Part shown: positions 45,432-54,794 of the stretch, piece by piece
Numbering within the stretch: position 1 is the first letter of the stretch
How the letters are laid out: every line of letters begins with the position of its first letter
Source: Azospirillum oryzae
GTDB lineage: Bacteria > Pseudomonadota > Alphaproteobacteria > Azospirillales > Azospirillaceae
NCBI RefSeq assembly: GCF_900177515.1
Contig: NZ_FXAK01000007.1
Span: forward strand, 2,588,501 to 2,652,500
Reading direction: 5' to 3'
Length of the DNA stretch: 64,000 nucleotides
Made by a program: the position numbers and the translations under genes
Notes under the pieces: model-generated
Database searches by the model: none
What the model saw: the letters and a program-made list of their open reading frames with translations, nothing else
What the model was told of the DNA's origin: nothing

Positions 45432-47138
45432 TCACTCGTCGTTCTGCTGCTTGCGCTTCAGAGCGGCGCCCAGGATGTCGCCCAGCGAGGCGCCCGAGTC
45501 GGACGAACCGAACTCGGCCATCGCCTGCTTCTCTTCCTCCATCTCGCGGGCCTTGATGGACAGCGAGATGCGGCGGGAAGCGCGGTCGATCTGGGTGACC
45601 TTGGCATCGACCTTCTCGCCGACGGCGAAACGGTCCGGGCGCTGTTCGGAACGGTCGCGGGACAGGTCCGACTTGCGGATGAAGCCGGTGTAGCCCTCGC
45701 CGACGGTCACTTCGATGCCGCCGTCCGTCACCTGCGTCACGGTGCAGGTCACGACCTCGTTCTTCTTCAGGCCGGCAGTGGCCGACTCGAACGGATCGCT
45801 GGCCAGCTGCTTGATGCCCAGGCTGATGCGCTCCTTCTCGACGTCGACGTCGAGAACCTTGACCTTGACGCGGTCGCCCTTCTTGTACTCGGCGATCGCC
45901 TCTTCACCCGACTTGTTCCAGTCGAGATCGGACATGTGGACCATGCCGTCGATGTCGCCCGGGAGGCCGACGAACAGACCGAACTCGGTGATGTTCTTGA
46001 CTTCGCCTTCCAGCTCGGTGCCAGGACCGAACTTGTCGGTGAAGGTCTCCCACGGGTTGTCCAGGCACTGCTTCAGGCCGAGGCTGATGCGGCGCTTCTG
46101 CGGATCGACGTCCAGGACCATGACCTCGACTTCCTGCGAAGTCGACACGATCTTGCCCGGATGGACGTTCTTCTTGGTCCAGGACATTTCCGAAACGTGG
46201 ACCAGGCCCTCGATCCCCGGCTCCAGCTCCACGAAGGCGCCGTAGTCGGTGATGTTGGTGACGCGGCCCTTGAACTTCGCGCCGACCGGATACTTGGCCT
46301 CGACGCCTTCCCACGGGTCGGCTTCGAGCTGCTTCATGCCCAGGCTGATGCGCTGGGTTTCCGGGTTGAAGCGGATGACCTGGACCGTGACGGTCTGGCC
46401 GATCTGCAGGGCTTCCGACGGATGGTTGATGCGGCGCCACGCGATGTCGGTGACGTGCAGCAGGCCATCGACGCCGCCCAGGTCGACGAACGCACCGTAG
46501 TCGGTGATGTTCTTGACGACGCCCTGGAGGATCTGGCCTTCCTTGAGGTTGGCCACCAGCTCCGAACGGGCCTCGGCGCGGCTCTCTTCGAGCACGGCGC
46601 GGCGAGACACGACGATGTTGCCGCGCGAGCGGTCCATCTTCAGGATCTGGAACGGCTGCGGGGTGCCCAGCAGCGGGGAGATGTCGCGGACCGGACGGAT
46701 GTCGACCTGCGAACCGGGCAGGAAGGCAACGGCGCCCGACAGGTCGACCGTGAAGCCGCCCTTGACGCGGCCGAAGATGACGCCGGTGACGCGGGTCTGG
46801 TCGTTGAACGACTTCTCCAGCAGGGCCCAGGCCTCTTCGCGCTTCGCCTTCTCACGGCTCAGCATCGCTTCGCCGTTCTTGTCTTCCATCCGCTCGAGGT
46901 AGACCTCGACGGTGTCGCCCGCCTTCAGCTCGGGCGGCTGGCCGGCAACGGCGAATTCCTTCAGCGCGACGCGGCCTTCCGACTTCAGACCGACGTCGAT
47001 GGTGACCATGTCGTTCTCGACGGCGACGACGCGTCCCTTGACGACCGTACCTTCGAGCGACTCGGCCGCGCCCAGCGACTCTTCGAGCAGAGACGCAAAG
47101 CTTTCCTTTTCGACCGTGCGGGCCAGTGACTGTGCCAT
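45432..47138 (-). CDS. rpsA: 30S ribosomal protein S1
   Basis: 568 residues from the ATG at 47138 after TTAGGAG. Six S1 repeats, recognisable by ITDYGAFVDLGGVDGLLHVT, ITDYGAFVELEPGIEGLVHV and ITEFGLFVGLPGDIDGMVHM. Binds mRNA leaders and helps initiation on weak ribosome sites. Downstream of aroA and cmk on the same strand, the usual alphaproteobacterial order. A 190-bp leader with an 8-bp hairpin precedes it, a possible site for self-control as known for S1 elsewhere. Confidence 0.97.
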   Translation of the reverse strand: MAQSLARTVEKESFASLLEESLGAAESLEGTVVKGRVVAVENDMVTIDVGLKSEGRVALKEFAVAGQPPELKAGDTVEVYLERMEDKNGEAMLSREKAKREEAWALLEKSFNDQTRVTGVIFGRVKGGFTVDLSGAVAFLPGSQVDIRPVRDISPLLGTPQPFQILKMDRSRGNIVVSRRAVLEESRAEARSELVANLKEGQILQGVVKNITDYGAFVDLGGVDGLLHVTDIAWRRINHPSEALQIGQTVTVQVIRFNPETQRISLGMKQLEADPWEGVEAKYPVGAKFKGRVTNITDYGAFVELEPGIEGLVHVSEMSWTKKNVHPGKIVSTSQEVEVMVLDVDPQKRRISLGLKQCLDNPWETFTDKFGPGTELEGEVKNITEFGLFVGLPGDIDGMVHMSDLDWNKSGEEAIAEYKKGDRVKVKVLDVDVEKERISLGIKQLASDPFESATAGLKKNEVVTCTVTQVTDGGIEVTVGEGYTGFIRKSDLSRDRSEQRPDRFAVGEKVDAKVTQIDRASRRISLSIKAREMEEEKQAMAEFGSSDSGASLGDILGAALKRKQQNDE

Positions 47139-47221
47139 TGAAACTCCTAAAGGTGGCGCGAAAGCGGCCCCGTTCCGGTCCCTCCCGCGGCAAAACGGGT
47201 GGGACCTCGACCGAACCGCCG

Positions 47222-47242
47222 CGCCGGGCACCACGCCCGGCG
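47222..47242 (-). promoter_or_regulatory. Hairpin in the rpsA leader
   Basis: CGCCGGGC and GCCCGGCG pair exactly around a five-base loop, 84 bp before the rpsA start. No T-run, so not a typical terminator; a leader structure is more likely. Confidence 0.45.
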
Positions 47243-47328
47243 ACTTGGTTGATGGTTTTCCTTGGAGGGAGTCGGACCCGTTCGCGCCGCCACCGGCGGC
47301 CCGTCAACGGAGGTCGGAAGCGACCGCG

Positions 47329-48027
47329 TTACGCCGCGGGCTTCAGGCCGGTTTTCGAACCGATGTGGGCGACCGCCATCGAGAACACCTGATCGGCATC
47401 GAGAGCGGACGTATCAAGCACAAAAGCGTCGGCAGCCGGACGGAGCGGGGCCACCGCTCTCTGGCTGTCGCGCGCATCACGAGCCTTCATGTCCTCCAGG
47501 ACATCGGAGGATATAGCCGGAATCCCCCGTCTCTGCAACTCCTTGAGTCGCCGTTCGGCCCGGACCTCCACCGAAGCGGTAATGAAGAGTTTGGCCTGGG
47601 CATCGGGACAGACCACCGTTCCGATGTCGCGCCCGTCCAGAACCGCCCCCGGCGCGCCGCCCGGCGGATGGCTTGCAAAGCGCCGCTGGAAGTCGAGAAG
47701 CGCCGCCCGCACCTCCGGCACCGCCGCCACCTTGCTGGCCGCCTGCGCCGCCTCGTCGGTGCGCAGGGCCACCTCCTGCAGGATCGGGTGCTCGGGGTGC
47801 AGCTCGTAGGCCGCGCGCGCCGCCGCTGCATTGTCGGCCGGATCGCCGCCGGCCCGCAGGACCGACACGCCGACCGCGCGGTACAGCACGCCGGTGTCGA
47901 GATGGGCGAAGCCGAAGGCGTCGGCGATGCGCTGCGACAGGGTGCCCTTGCCGCTGGCGGCCGGGCCGTCGATGGCGACGACGACCGCCTTGCCCGGCGA
48001 CTCCTGGTTGGAAAGCGGCTGCGTCAT
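47329..48027 (-). CDS. cmk: Cytidylate kinase
   Basis: 232 residues from the ATG at 48027, 4 bp after the aroA stop with GGAGG inside the aroA end. Phosphorylates CMP and dCMP. P-loop GPAASGKGTLSQ (about 21-32), LDTGVLYRAVGV substrate region, and LDGRDIGTVVCPDAQAKLFI with the Asp-Arg that bind CMP. An in-frame ATG at 48045 would overlap aroA and is less likely. Sits between aroA and rpsA. Confidence 0.95.
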   Translation of the reverse strand: MTQPLSNQESPGKAVVVAIDGPAASGKGTLSQRIADAFGFAHLDTGVLYRAVGVSVLRAGGDPADNAAAARAAYELHPEHPILQEVALRTDEAAQAASKVAAVPEVRAALLDFQRRFASHPPGGAPGAVLDGRDIGTVVCPDAQAKLFITASVEVRAERRLKELQRRGIPAISSDVLEDMKARDARDSQRAVAPLRPAADAFVLDTSALDADQVFSMAVAHIGSKTGLKPAA

Positions 48028-48031
48028 CGCC

Positions 48032-49378
48032 TCACGCCTCCACAATCTTCGCGCCGAGCCCGTTCATCAACCCGACGAAGCCGGGGAAGCTGGTGTCGAT
48101 GAAGGCGCCGTCGTCGACCGACACCGGCTCCTCCGTCGCCATGCCCAGCACCAGGAAGCTCATGGCGATGCGGTGGTCCATGGCGGTGAGGACGGTGGCG
48201 CCGCCCTTCGGCCCCTTGCCGGTTCCCCCGGTGCCATGCACCGTCAGGCTGTCGTCGGCGCCGACCTCGACCGACACGCCGCAGCGGGTCAGGCCTTCCG
48301 CCACCATGGCGAGGCGGTCGCTCTCCTTCACCCGCAGTTCCTTCAGGCCCAGCATCACCGTGGTGCCCTCGGCACAGGCGGCGGCGGCGGCCAGGACCGG
48401 GTATTCGTCGATCATGCTGGGCGCGCGGTCGGCCGGCACCACCACGCCCTTCAGGGCGCTGTGCTTCACCCGCAGGTCGGCCACCGGCTCGCCCGCCTGA
48501 TCGCGGCGGTTCTCGAAGGCGATATCGGCGCCCATCTCCACCAGCGTGTCATAGAGACCGGTGCGGCGCGGGTTCATGCCGACGTCGTTCAGCAGCAGCT
48601 CCGAGCCCGGCCGCAGCAGGGCGGCGACCGCCGGGAAGGCGGCGCTGCTGGGATCGGCCGGAACATGGATGGTGCGGCCGGTCAGCTCCGGCTGGCCGAC
48701 GACGGTGACGGCCAGCGCGCCGTCCTCCAGCCGCTCGGTCGTCACGGTTGCGCCGAAATGGCGCAGCATCAGTTCGGTGTGGTCGCGCGTCGGCTCCGCC
48801 TCGATCACCGTGGTGGCGCCGGCGGTGTTCAGGCCGGCCAGCAGGATCGCCGACTTGACCTGGGCGGAGGCCACCGGCAGGCGGTAGGTGATCGGGACCA
48901 GATCGCCGCTGCCGACCACGGTCAGCGGCAGCCGCCCGCCGGACCGGCCGACGAAGCGGGCGCCCATCTCCTCCAGCGGTTTGGTGACGCGGGCCATCGG
49001 GCGCTTGTTCAGCGAGGCGTCGCCGGTGAAGACGCAGGTGATCGGATGGCCGGCGACCAGCCCCATCAGCAGGCGGGCGGCGGTGCCGCTGTTGCCCATG
49101 TCCAGAACCTGCGCCGGTTCCTGCAACGCCCCCAGCCCGACGCCGCGCACGCGCCAGACGCCGTTCTCGTTCCGCTCCGCCTCCGCTCCCAGCAGGCGCA
49201 TCGCCGCCGCGGTGTGCAGGACGTCTTCCCCCTCCAGCAGGCCGTGGATCACCGTCTCGCCCACCGCGATGGCGCCCAGCATCAGCGACCGGTGCGAGAT
49301 CGACTTGTCGCCGGGCACGCGGATGCTGCCCCGGATCGCGCCGGTGGTGGTGGAGCGCAGCGGCCTTGCATGCGTCAT
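48032..49378 (-). CDS. aroA: 3-phosphoshikimate 1-carboxyvinyltransferase (EPSP synthase)
   Basis: 448 residues. Joins PEP to shikimate 3-phosphate in the aromatic pathway. Marks: GSIRVPGDKSISHRSLMLGA, then LDMGNSGTAARLLMGLVAGH and DHTELMLRHFGA, with the C-terminal RVKESDRLAMVAEGL and DHRIAMSFLVLG. LMGLVAGH instead of the E. coli LGNAGTAMRPL form suggests the class II type. First gene of aroA-cmk-rpsA, divergent from the FYDLN_acid gene. Confidence 0.95.
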   Translation of the reverse strand: MTHARPLRSTTTGAIRGSIRVPGDKSISHRSLMLGAIAVGETVIHGLLEGEDVLHTAAAMRLLGAEAERNENGVWRVRGVGLGALQEPAQVLDMGNSGTAARLLMGLVAGHPITCVFTGDASLNKRPMARVTKPLEEMGARFVGRSGGRLPLTVVGSGDLVPITYRLPVASAQVKSAILLAGLNTAGATTVIEAEPTRDHTELMLRHFGATVTTERLEDGALAVTVVGQPELTGRTIHVPADPSSAAFPAVAALLRPGSELLLNDVGMNPRRTGLYDTLVEMGADIAFENRRDQAGEPVADLRVKHSALKGVVVPADRAPSMIDEYPVLAAAAACAEGTTVMLGLKELRVKESDRLAMVAEGLTRCGVSVEVGADDSLTVHGTGGTGKGPKGGATVLTAMDHRIAMSFLVLGMATEEPVSVDDGAFIDTSFPGFVGLMNGLGAKIVEA

Positions 49379-49526
49379 GGGACGGGTCCTTCGGATCGGA
49401 ACGGGAAGCGGATATGGCCGCCGTTCCTATCACAGCCCCCGCCCCGATGCGAGAGGGCCGGGCACTCCCCCCTCCCCTCCTCGGGCCCTCCCTCAGGCGA
49501 GCCGGGCAAATACGGCCGGGCACCAA

Positions 49527-49606
49527 TGAAAAGAGGCCGCCCGAAGGCGGCCCCGAGTTCAAGGAGGAAACCAAATGGAGGAGTTGCACACTGTGCAGGT
49601 CCGTTC
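49527..49606 (-). ncRNA. Candidate anti-SD small RNA, diverged copy
   Basis: On the minus strand: a TGCACA/TGTGCA hairpin, CTCCTCC, then GGTTTCCTCCTTGAACTC (49555-49572), then the stem GGCCGCC/GGCGGCC (49535-49552) with CGAA loop and a TCTTTTC tail. It matches the family at 11484 and 56943 in layout and in GTTTCCTCC. A TTGCCT/ATAACT pair upstream (49613-49640 region) could be the promoter; the 5' end is a guess. It lies in the 409-bp spacer between aroA and the FYDLN_acid gene. Confidence 0.5.
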
Positions 49607-49787
49607 TAGCGAGTTATGGTTAACGCCCTGTAAAGGCAACCCCTGTCCGAGCGGGATACCTCTTTCCCGCTGCTGCCGCGGCACGGCGATCACCCGGCCG
49701 CTTCATCTTTTTTTTGACAAGCGTCTCAGGGCATGGCAAAGGGCGCCTCTTGAGAACCCCCTGATTTTTTGTGACGGAGGACGTGGC

Positions 49788-50177
49788 GTGGCCAAACCCG
49801 AATGGGGCGTCAAGCGCATCTGCCCGAGCTGTGGCGCTCGTTACTATGACATGCGCAAGGACCCGCCGGTCTGCCCGAGCTGTGGCGCGCAGTTCGATCC
49901 CGAGGCTCTGCTGAAGTCCCGCAAGGCCCGTCCGGCCCCGGCCGACGACACCAAGAAGGTGGTCGCCGTGGCGGAGGACGAGGAAGAGGCCGAGACCGAG
50001 ACCGAGACCACGGAACTGGAGGACGTCGAGGACGACATGTCCGTCGACGACATCGAGGAAGCCGACGACGCCACCGAGGATGAGGACGACGTCCTGATCG
50101 AGGACACGTCCGAACTGGGCGAGGACGACATGGACGAGGTCGTCGATGTCGAAGGCGAGGACGAGGAGGAGCGCTGA
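49788..50177 (+). CDS. FYDLN_acid (TIGR02300) family protein
   Basis: 129 residues from the GTG at 49788, with GGAGG seven bases before it. N-terminal zinc ribbon: ICPSCGARYYDMRKDPPVCP with a second CPSCG, two CX2C pairs. The rest (from about residue 50) is an extremely acidic Asp/Glu tail. This alphaproteobacterial family has no known function; it is often beside aroA-cmk-rpsA, as here. A stronger-looking ATG at 49575 is rejected because its SD is the complement of the small-RNA motif. Confidence 0.9.
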   Translation: MAKPEWGVKRICPSCGARYYDMRKDPPVCPSCGAQFDPEALLKSRKARPAPADDTKKVVAVAEDEEEAETETETTELEDVEDDMSVDDIEEADDATEDEDDVLIEDTSELGEDDMDEVVDVEGEDEEER

Positions 50178-50265
50178 CCGGCGCCCTTCCCGGTGACTGC
50201 TTTCCGGTGGGGGCGGAAGGTCCGGCGGGGTGGTGAAAAAAAGCGCGGCGGGGCGAATTTTCCGC

Positions 50266-50294
50266 TTGCATCACTCCACCGCCTGACTATTATC
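50266..50294 (+). promoter_or_regulatory. Candidate tRNA-Ala promoter
   Basis: TTGCAT (50266-50271) and ATTATC (50289-50294) 17 bp apart, 47 bp before the tRNA. Confidence 0.55.
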
Positions 50295-50340
50295 CCGCTC
50301 CACCAAGGCCGGACGGAAACGACCGGCCCCCAGAGTTAAA

Positions 50341-50416
<76 letters not shown>

Positions 50417-50591
50417 AATCGATCAAGGGCTCGGCGAGCAATCGCCGGGCCCTTGATGCTTTTGCACCATGCTCCCGGTCGAACCGCCGGCTTTGCCCAT
50501 ACTTGCCGGTTCAGTCTGGATAAATGGCCGGGCATATGCGATGCCGCCGCGCAAGGAATCGGCACGGCGGCATCCGCAGGGTTCCGGCCGG

Positions 50592-51443
50592 CTACTTCAG
50601 CCAGCGATCGAACACCGCCTGATACTGGCCGGTGGCAACGGCTTGGTGCAGCCACTGGTCGATCCACAGCTTCAGCACGATGTCGCGCGGCAGCAGGAAG
50701 GCCTTTTCCGAGAAGTCGAAGGGCTTGTCCGGATGGACGGCGCACAGCTCCGGATGCAGCTTCTGCTGAAGCCGGGTCTCCACCGCGTCGGTGATCATCA
50801 GGTCGGCCTTGCCGGCGACGATCTGGTCGAAGATGGTGACGTTGTCCGGATGCACCTCGATCTGCGCATTGTGGATGTGGGCGCGGGCGAATTTCTCGTT
50901 GGTGCCGCCGGGGTTGACGATCAGGCGGACGCCGGGCTTGTCGATGTCGGCGACGGTCTGGAAGCGGTCCTTGTTTTCGCAGCGGGTGATCGGCGTCTTG
51001 CCGTCGCGCATCAGCGCGTCGGAGAACAGCGCCTTCTTCTGCCGCTCCAACGTCACGGAAACACCGCCGACGGCGATGTCGTACTTGTCGGCCAGCAGGT
51101 CGGGCAGCAGGGTGCCCCACGTCGTCTTCACGAACTCCACCTTGACGCCCATGGCCTTGCCCATGGCCTCGGCAAGGTCGATGTCCATGCCCTCGAACTT
51201 CTGGGTCTGCGGGTTCAGGTAGGTGAAGGGCTTGTAGTCGCCGGTGGTGCCGACGCGCAGCGTGCCGGCCGACAGCACGGCGTCCAGGCGCGACGTCTCG
51301 GTTGCCGTGCCGGCGGCCTGCGCGGCGGGTGCGGTCTGCGCCACGGCCGTGGTGGACGACATGGCGGCGACGGCACAGACCAGAACCGCGCCGACGGCGG
51401 CGGCCAGGCTCCGGCCGCTGCGGCGCAGGGTATGGACAGGCAT
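50592..51443 (-). CDS. pheC: Periplasmic cyclohexadienyl dehydratase (PheC)
   Basis: 283 residues from the ATG at 51443 with a signal peptide (RSLAAAVGAVLVCAVAAMSS). The fold is that of periplasmic solute-binding proteins, but the sequence follows P. aeruginosa PheC closely: TTGDYKPFTYLN, RDGKTPITRCENKDRFQTV, VNPGGTNEKFARAHI, HPDNVTIFDQIVAGKADLM and LHPELCAVHPDKPFDFSEKA. PheC turns prephenate into phenylpyruvate and arogenate into phenylalanine outside the cytoplasm. A generic amino-acid binding protein is the alternative. Next to a GntR gene on the same strand. Confidence 0.85.
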   Translation of the reverse strand: MPVHTLRRSGRSLAAAVGAVLVCAVAAMSSTTAVAQTAPAAQAAGTATETSRLDAVLSAGTLRVGTTGDYKPFTYLNPQTQKFEGMDIDLAEAMGKAMGVKVEFVKTTWGTLLPDLLADKYDIAVGGVSVTLERQKKALFSDALMRDGKTPITRCENKDRFQTVADIDKPGVRLIVNPGGTNEKFARAHIHNAQIEVHPDNVTIFDQIVAGKADLMITDAVETRLQQKLHPELCAVHPDKPFDFSEKAFLLPRDIVLKLWIDQWLHQAVATGQYQAVFDRWLK

Positions 51444-51532
51444 GAAGGCTTCTCCCTGTAGATTGCTTCGCCAACGAACAGTAGAGCCGGACTTTAGAGG
51501 AGACGGCGCCGCTTGACGAGGGATCGCGCCTC

Positions 51533-52378
51533 TCAGGCCTTCAGCGTCAGCCGGTAGGTGTAGACGTCGCCGCGGAACAGCCCCTCCACATATTCGATCA
51601 TCCGGCCGGCGGCGGTGTAGCTGCGCCGTTTGATGAGCAGGCAGGCGACCGGTTCGGAAAATCCGAACACCGCGCATTCCTGCGGCAGCGGCAGCGTCGC
51701 CTCGATGGTCTGGTCGCAGTGGGTCAGGGGAACGCCGCACTGCTCGCCGAGGCTGGCATAGACCGACCGCGACAGGTCGCAGTCCGGCAGGGCGGGGGCG
51801 GCGGCCAGATCGTACCAGGCGGTTTCGCGCGACATGGGAATGCCGTCGCCCCGGCGCACCCGCACCAGCTTCAGGAATTGCGCGGTCGACGGCAGCCCGA
51901 AGATGGAGGCGATGGACCGATCGCTGACGACCCGCTGCTCCAGGATATCCGCCGACGGGGTCCGTCCCAGTTCGCGCATCTCCTCGGTGAAGCCTTTCAG
52001 CCGGTCCATGCCGGGATGGAGCCGCGGCCCGTCGCCCTGCACGATGAAGCCCAGCCGGCCATGGGCGCTGATCAGCTTGCGGTGGCGCAGCATCTGGTAG
52101 GCCCGCTGCACCGTCGCCCGGCTGACACCGAGTCCTTCGGCCAATTGACGCTCCGCCGGCAAGGTCGTACCTGCTGGCACGCTCCCGTTCTCGATCAGCG
52201 CAAGCAGCTGTTCCTCAAGCTGCTGATAGAGCGGCTGTGCGGTATCGTCGCGCAGGCGAATCAGCGAGGGCAGCGACGGCCTTGTTCCGGCGGCCTGCGT
52301 TTCCGTGGCCTGCTTTTCGGTGTCCCGTTCCACGGCGTGGTCGACAGCTCTCTGTGGAGAAATGACCCGGTTCGACAT
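51533..52378 (-). CDS. GntR/HutC-family regulator with UTRA domain
   Basis: 281 residues from the ATG at 52378. N-terminal winged helix (about 40-110): PLYQQLEEQLLALIENGSVP, LPAERQLAEGLGVSRATVQR and GRLGFIVQGDG. The C-terminal UTRA effector domain (about 130-278) has FLKLVRVRRGDGIPMSRETA and ends MIEYVEGLFRGDVYTYRLTL. Divergent from the sugar kinase gene with only 28 bp between starts, so it probably controls that gene and itself. Ligand likely a phosphorylated sugar, inferred. Confidence 0.92.
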   Translation of the reverse strand: MSNRVISPQRAVDHAVERDTEKQATETQAAGTRPSLPSLIRLRDDTAQPLYQQLEEQLLALIENGSVPAGTTLPAERQLAEGLGVSRATVQRAYQMLRHRKLISAHGRLGFIVQGDGPRLHPGMDRLKGFTEEMRELGRTPSADILEQRVVSDRSIASIFGLPSTAQFLKLVRVRRGDGIPMSRETAWYDLAAAPALPDCDLSRSVYASLGEQCGVPLTHCDQTIEATLPLPQECAVFGFSEPVACLLIKRRSYTAAGRMIEYVEGLFRGDVYTYRLTLKA

Positions 52379-52406
52379 GGCGAACCCCCAACTGACGGAG
52401 GCCAAC

Positions 52407-53369
52407 ATGGCGACAGCCTCGACGGATGAGAACATGTTTCTCTTTGTCTTGGGGAGTTTCGTGATCGCCTGCTCCGCCAAAGTCGACAGATTCCCGCAGC
52501 CCGGCGAGTCGCTGCGGGCCGAGGCCTTCACGGTGGAAGCCGGCGGCAAGGGGCTGAACCTCGCCATCGGCGCCCGCCGGCTGGGCGTGGGGGTGGACGG
52601 CCTGTTCGCGGTCGGCGACGACCTGTTCGGCGGGCTGGCGGAACAGGCGCTGGCCGGCGCCGGACTGTCTCCGGCGCTGATACGCCGCTGCCCGGGGGCG
52701 ACCGGCGCCGGAATCGGCTTCACCGATCGCGGCGGGGAGAACTGCCTGGCCGTCTATCCCGGCGCCAACCGCCAGCTGTCGGCAGATCATGTCCGCGCCG
52801 CTACCGGCCTCCGGAGGGCGGCTCTGGTGCTGGCGCAGTTCGAAATCGACGACGGGGCCATCGTCGAAGCCTTCGCCCTTGCCCGTGCCGCCGGGGTTCG
52901 GACCCTGCTCAACCCTTCCCCGTTCCGCGCCCTGCCCGCCGGCCTGCTGGCGCACACCGACATCCTGGTGGTGAACGCGGTGGAAGCCGCACAGATGGCG
53001 CAGGCCCTTGCCCCAAGGCTCGATATCGACATGGATGCCGAGCCGCTGTCGGCCGCCGCATCGGCCGACGCGTTTCTCGCCCTTGGTCCCGGCCTTGTGG
53101 TCGTCACCTTGGGTGCGCGCGGTGCCGTGGCCTGTCGGCGGGGGGCCGCGCCCCTCCACCAGCCGGCTTTCCCGGTCGCGACGGTCGATACGCTGGGCGC
53201 CGGCGACGCCTTTACCGCCGGGTTGGCGGCCGGACTGGTCCAGGGCCGGCCGCTGGAGGAGTGCCTGGAGCGTGCCGCCGCCTGCGGGGCGATCGTTGCC
53301 GGACGGATCGGCGTGGCCGCCGCACTGCCGACCACCGAAGAGCTGGAGCGCTTTCTGGCCGGTTCCTGA
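52407..53369 (+). CDS. PfkB-family (ribokinase-like) sugar kinase
   Basis: 320 residues from the ATG at 52407 with GGAGG before it; ATGs at 52305 and 52380 lie upstream in frame. Signature 1 is VEAGGKGLNLAIGARRLG, the ribokinase-type GGKGxNxA; signature 2 is DTLGAGDAFTAG with the catalytic Asp. Phosphorylates a sugar or nucleoside; substrate unknown. Regulated most likely by the divergent GntR protein. Confidence 0.93.
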   Translation: MATASTDENMFLFVLGSFVIACSAKVDRFPQPGESLRAEAFTVEAGGKGLNLAIGARRLGVGVDGLFAVGDDLFGGLAEQALAGAGLSPALIRRCPGATGAGIGFTDRGGENCLAVYPGANRQLSADHVRAATGLRRAALVLAQFEIDDGAIVEAFALARAAGVRTLLNPSPFRALPAGLLAHTDILVVNAVEAAQMAQALAPRLDIDMDAEPLSAAASADAFLALGPGLVVVTLGARGAVACRRGAAPLHQPAFPVATVDTLGAGDAFTAGLAAGLVQGRPLEECLERAAACGAIVAGRIGVAAALPTTEELERFLAGS

Positions 53370-53502
53370 GGATGACGGCGTCCACGAATCGCGGTTGTTC
53401 GTACCCCTCACGATCGCTTGGCTTTGGACTGTTTTTGGACCTACCATAACCAGTCCAAACGAGCCGCCCGCGGTGTCCTGCGGTGCGGATGGGAGGTCCG
53501 TC

Positions 53503-54252
53503 ATGATCGGTCTCGCCGCCCACTCAACCGCCGGCCTGTCGGCTTTCTTCTCACCGGGACTTCCGCCATCCGCGGAGGCGTCCGACCATCAGGGACCGGC
53601 AGCCCCCCTGGGCGTCCGTTCGACCGGAACCGTTGCGGACGTCGACGCGTTCACCCTTGTTTGGCTGCTTGACCGGCTCGACCAGATCGTTCTGCTGGTC
53701 GATGCCGGCGCCCATCTGCTTTTCGCCAACCGCGCGGCAGAGGAGATGCTGCGGGAGGGTCGGTCCATTCGGTTGCACAACGGGACCGTGGAGACCTCCT
53801 GCCGATCCGAAACCAGGGCTCTGCAGGATGCCGTCACCGCCTGCCTGCAGTTGGAGGAGACCGGCGGAAAACATGCCCTGCCCATCGTCTGCGGCCGCGG
53901 CGCGACACCGCTGGCGGGCTGCGTCGCCGCCCTACCGGCGGAACTGCGCGGGACGAAGCAGGGATTTCCCGTGGCCGCGCTGTTCCTGGCCGATCCGCGG
54001 TGCCGCCGCGGCCCATCGGCCGCGCAGCTTCAATCCTGCTTCGGACTGACCGCGGCCGAGGCCAGTCTGGCGAGGGAGATCCTGGCCGGCGACGGGTTGC
54101 AGGCCTGTGCCGGCCGGCTTGGAATTTCGCAGACCACCGCCCGCACCCATCTGGGCCATGTCTTCGAAAAGACCGGGACCAGGCGGCAGGCCGAACTGGT
54201 GCGCCTGCTGTCGGGACTCCGGCCACAGGTTCGCTTCACCCTGCAGCGGTGA
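53503..54252 (+). CDS. LuxR-type HTH regulator with PAS-like sensor
   Basis: 249 residues from the ATG at 53503 after GGGAGG. The N-terminal part has a PAS-like strand pattern (LLDRLDQIVLLVDAGAHLLF, ANRAAEEMLREG) at about 50-150. The C-terminal HTH (about 180-245) is LTAAEASLAREILAGDGLQA with CAGRLGISQTTARTHLGHVF, matching LuxR/NarL recognition helices. No receiver domain. Target unknown; first gene of a loose plus-strand run with the secreted protein and LysE genes. Confidence 0.88.
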   Translation: MIGLAAHSTAGLSAFFSPGLPPSAEASDHQGPAAPLGVRSTGTVADVDAFTLVWLLDRLDQIVLLVDAGAHLLFANRAAEEMLREGRSIRLHNGTVETSCRSETRALQDAVTACLQLEETGGKHALPIVCGRGATPLAGCVAALPAELRGTKQGFPVAALFLADPRCRRGPSAAQLQSCFGLTAAEASLAREILAGDGLQACAGRLGISQTTARTHLGHVFEKTGTRRQAELVRLLSGLRPQVRFTLQR

Positions 54253-54395
54253 GCGGCCGGGCACGGTTATCCGTTCGGATGCCGGCCCATCCAGAAGGCC
54301 ATGCCTCCTGCGTTCGGACGATGCTCCTCCGCGATTGCCTTGCAACGCTGGACCCATGGCGTTCCCGAAGGACCGCCCGAGGCAGGGAGGCAGAG

Positions 54396-54758
54396 ATGAA
54401 TGCGATCCGGCTACGAATTCCCCAGTCAGCGGTTCGGTCGGCGGTTCAGGCGGCGGTGGCCGGCGCGCTGCTGCCGGCCCTCGTTGCGCTCGCGGCAGGA
54501 GCCGCCATGGCCGAAGACCCGGCGCCGCCACAGATGGCCGCCACACCGCCGGCCGAGCGGAGTCCCGCCCCCGACCCGGAAAAGGACACCGTCGCCCTTC
54601 AGCCAGGGCAGGTCATCGCACCATCGGCCGGCCAATCGCCTCTCCGGCCCGACGACGATTCGGCGGCGGGTGCGGTTCGGGTGGGCCAGGGGCTGCGCCC
54701 CGATGGAACGGAGATGGTGCCGAGCGAAGTGTCGCGCCCCTGGCTGATCCGGCAATAG
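54396..54758 (+). CDS. Small exported protein of unknown function
   Basis: 120 residues, ribosome site GGGAGG. Signal peptide with LLPALVALAAGAAMA, cleavage likely after AMA. The mature part is Pro/Ala-rich and disordered-looking, with DTVALQPGQVIAP and a final EVSRPWLIRQ. No Cys or catalytic motif. Followed by the LysE gene after 36 bp. Confidence 0.65.
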   Translation: MNAIRLRIPQSAVRSAVQAAVAGALLPALVALAAGAAMAEDPAPPQMAATPPAERSPAPDPEKDTVALQPGQVIAPSAGQSPLRPDDDSAAGAVRVGQGLRPDGTEMVPSEVSRPWLIRQ

Positions 54759-54794
54759 CACGATCGCGGGGAGGATCGGGCACGGACGCAAGCC

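Noticed and set aside
49575..49787. N-terminal extension of the FYDLN_acid protein from an ATG with a very strong AAGGAGG site
   Set aside because: The site is the complement of the small-RNA CCTCC motif; the family starts at AKPEWG, which the GTG at 49788 provides.
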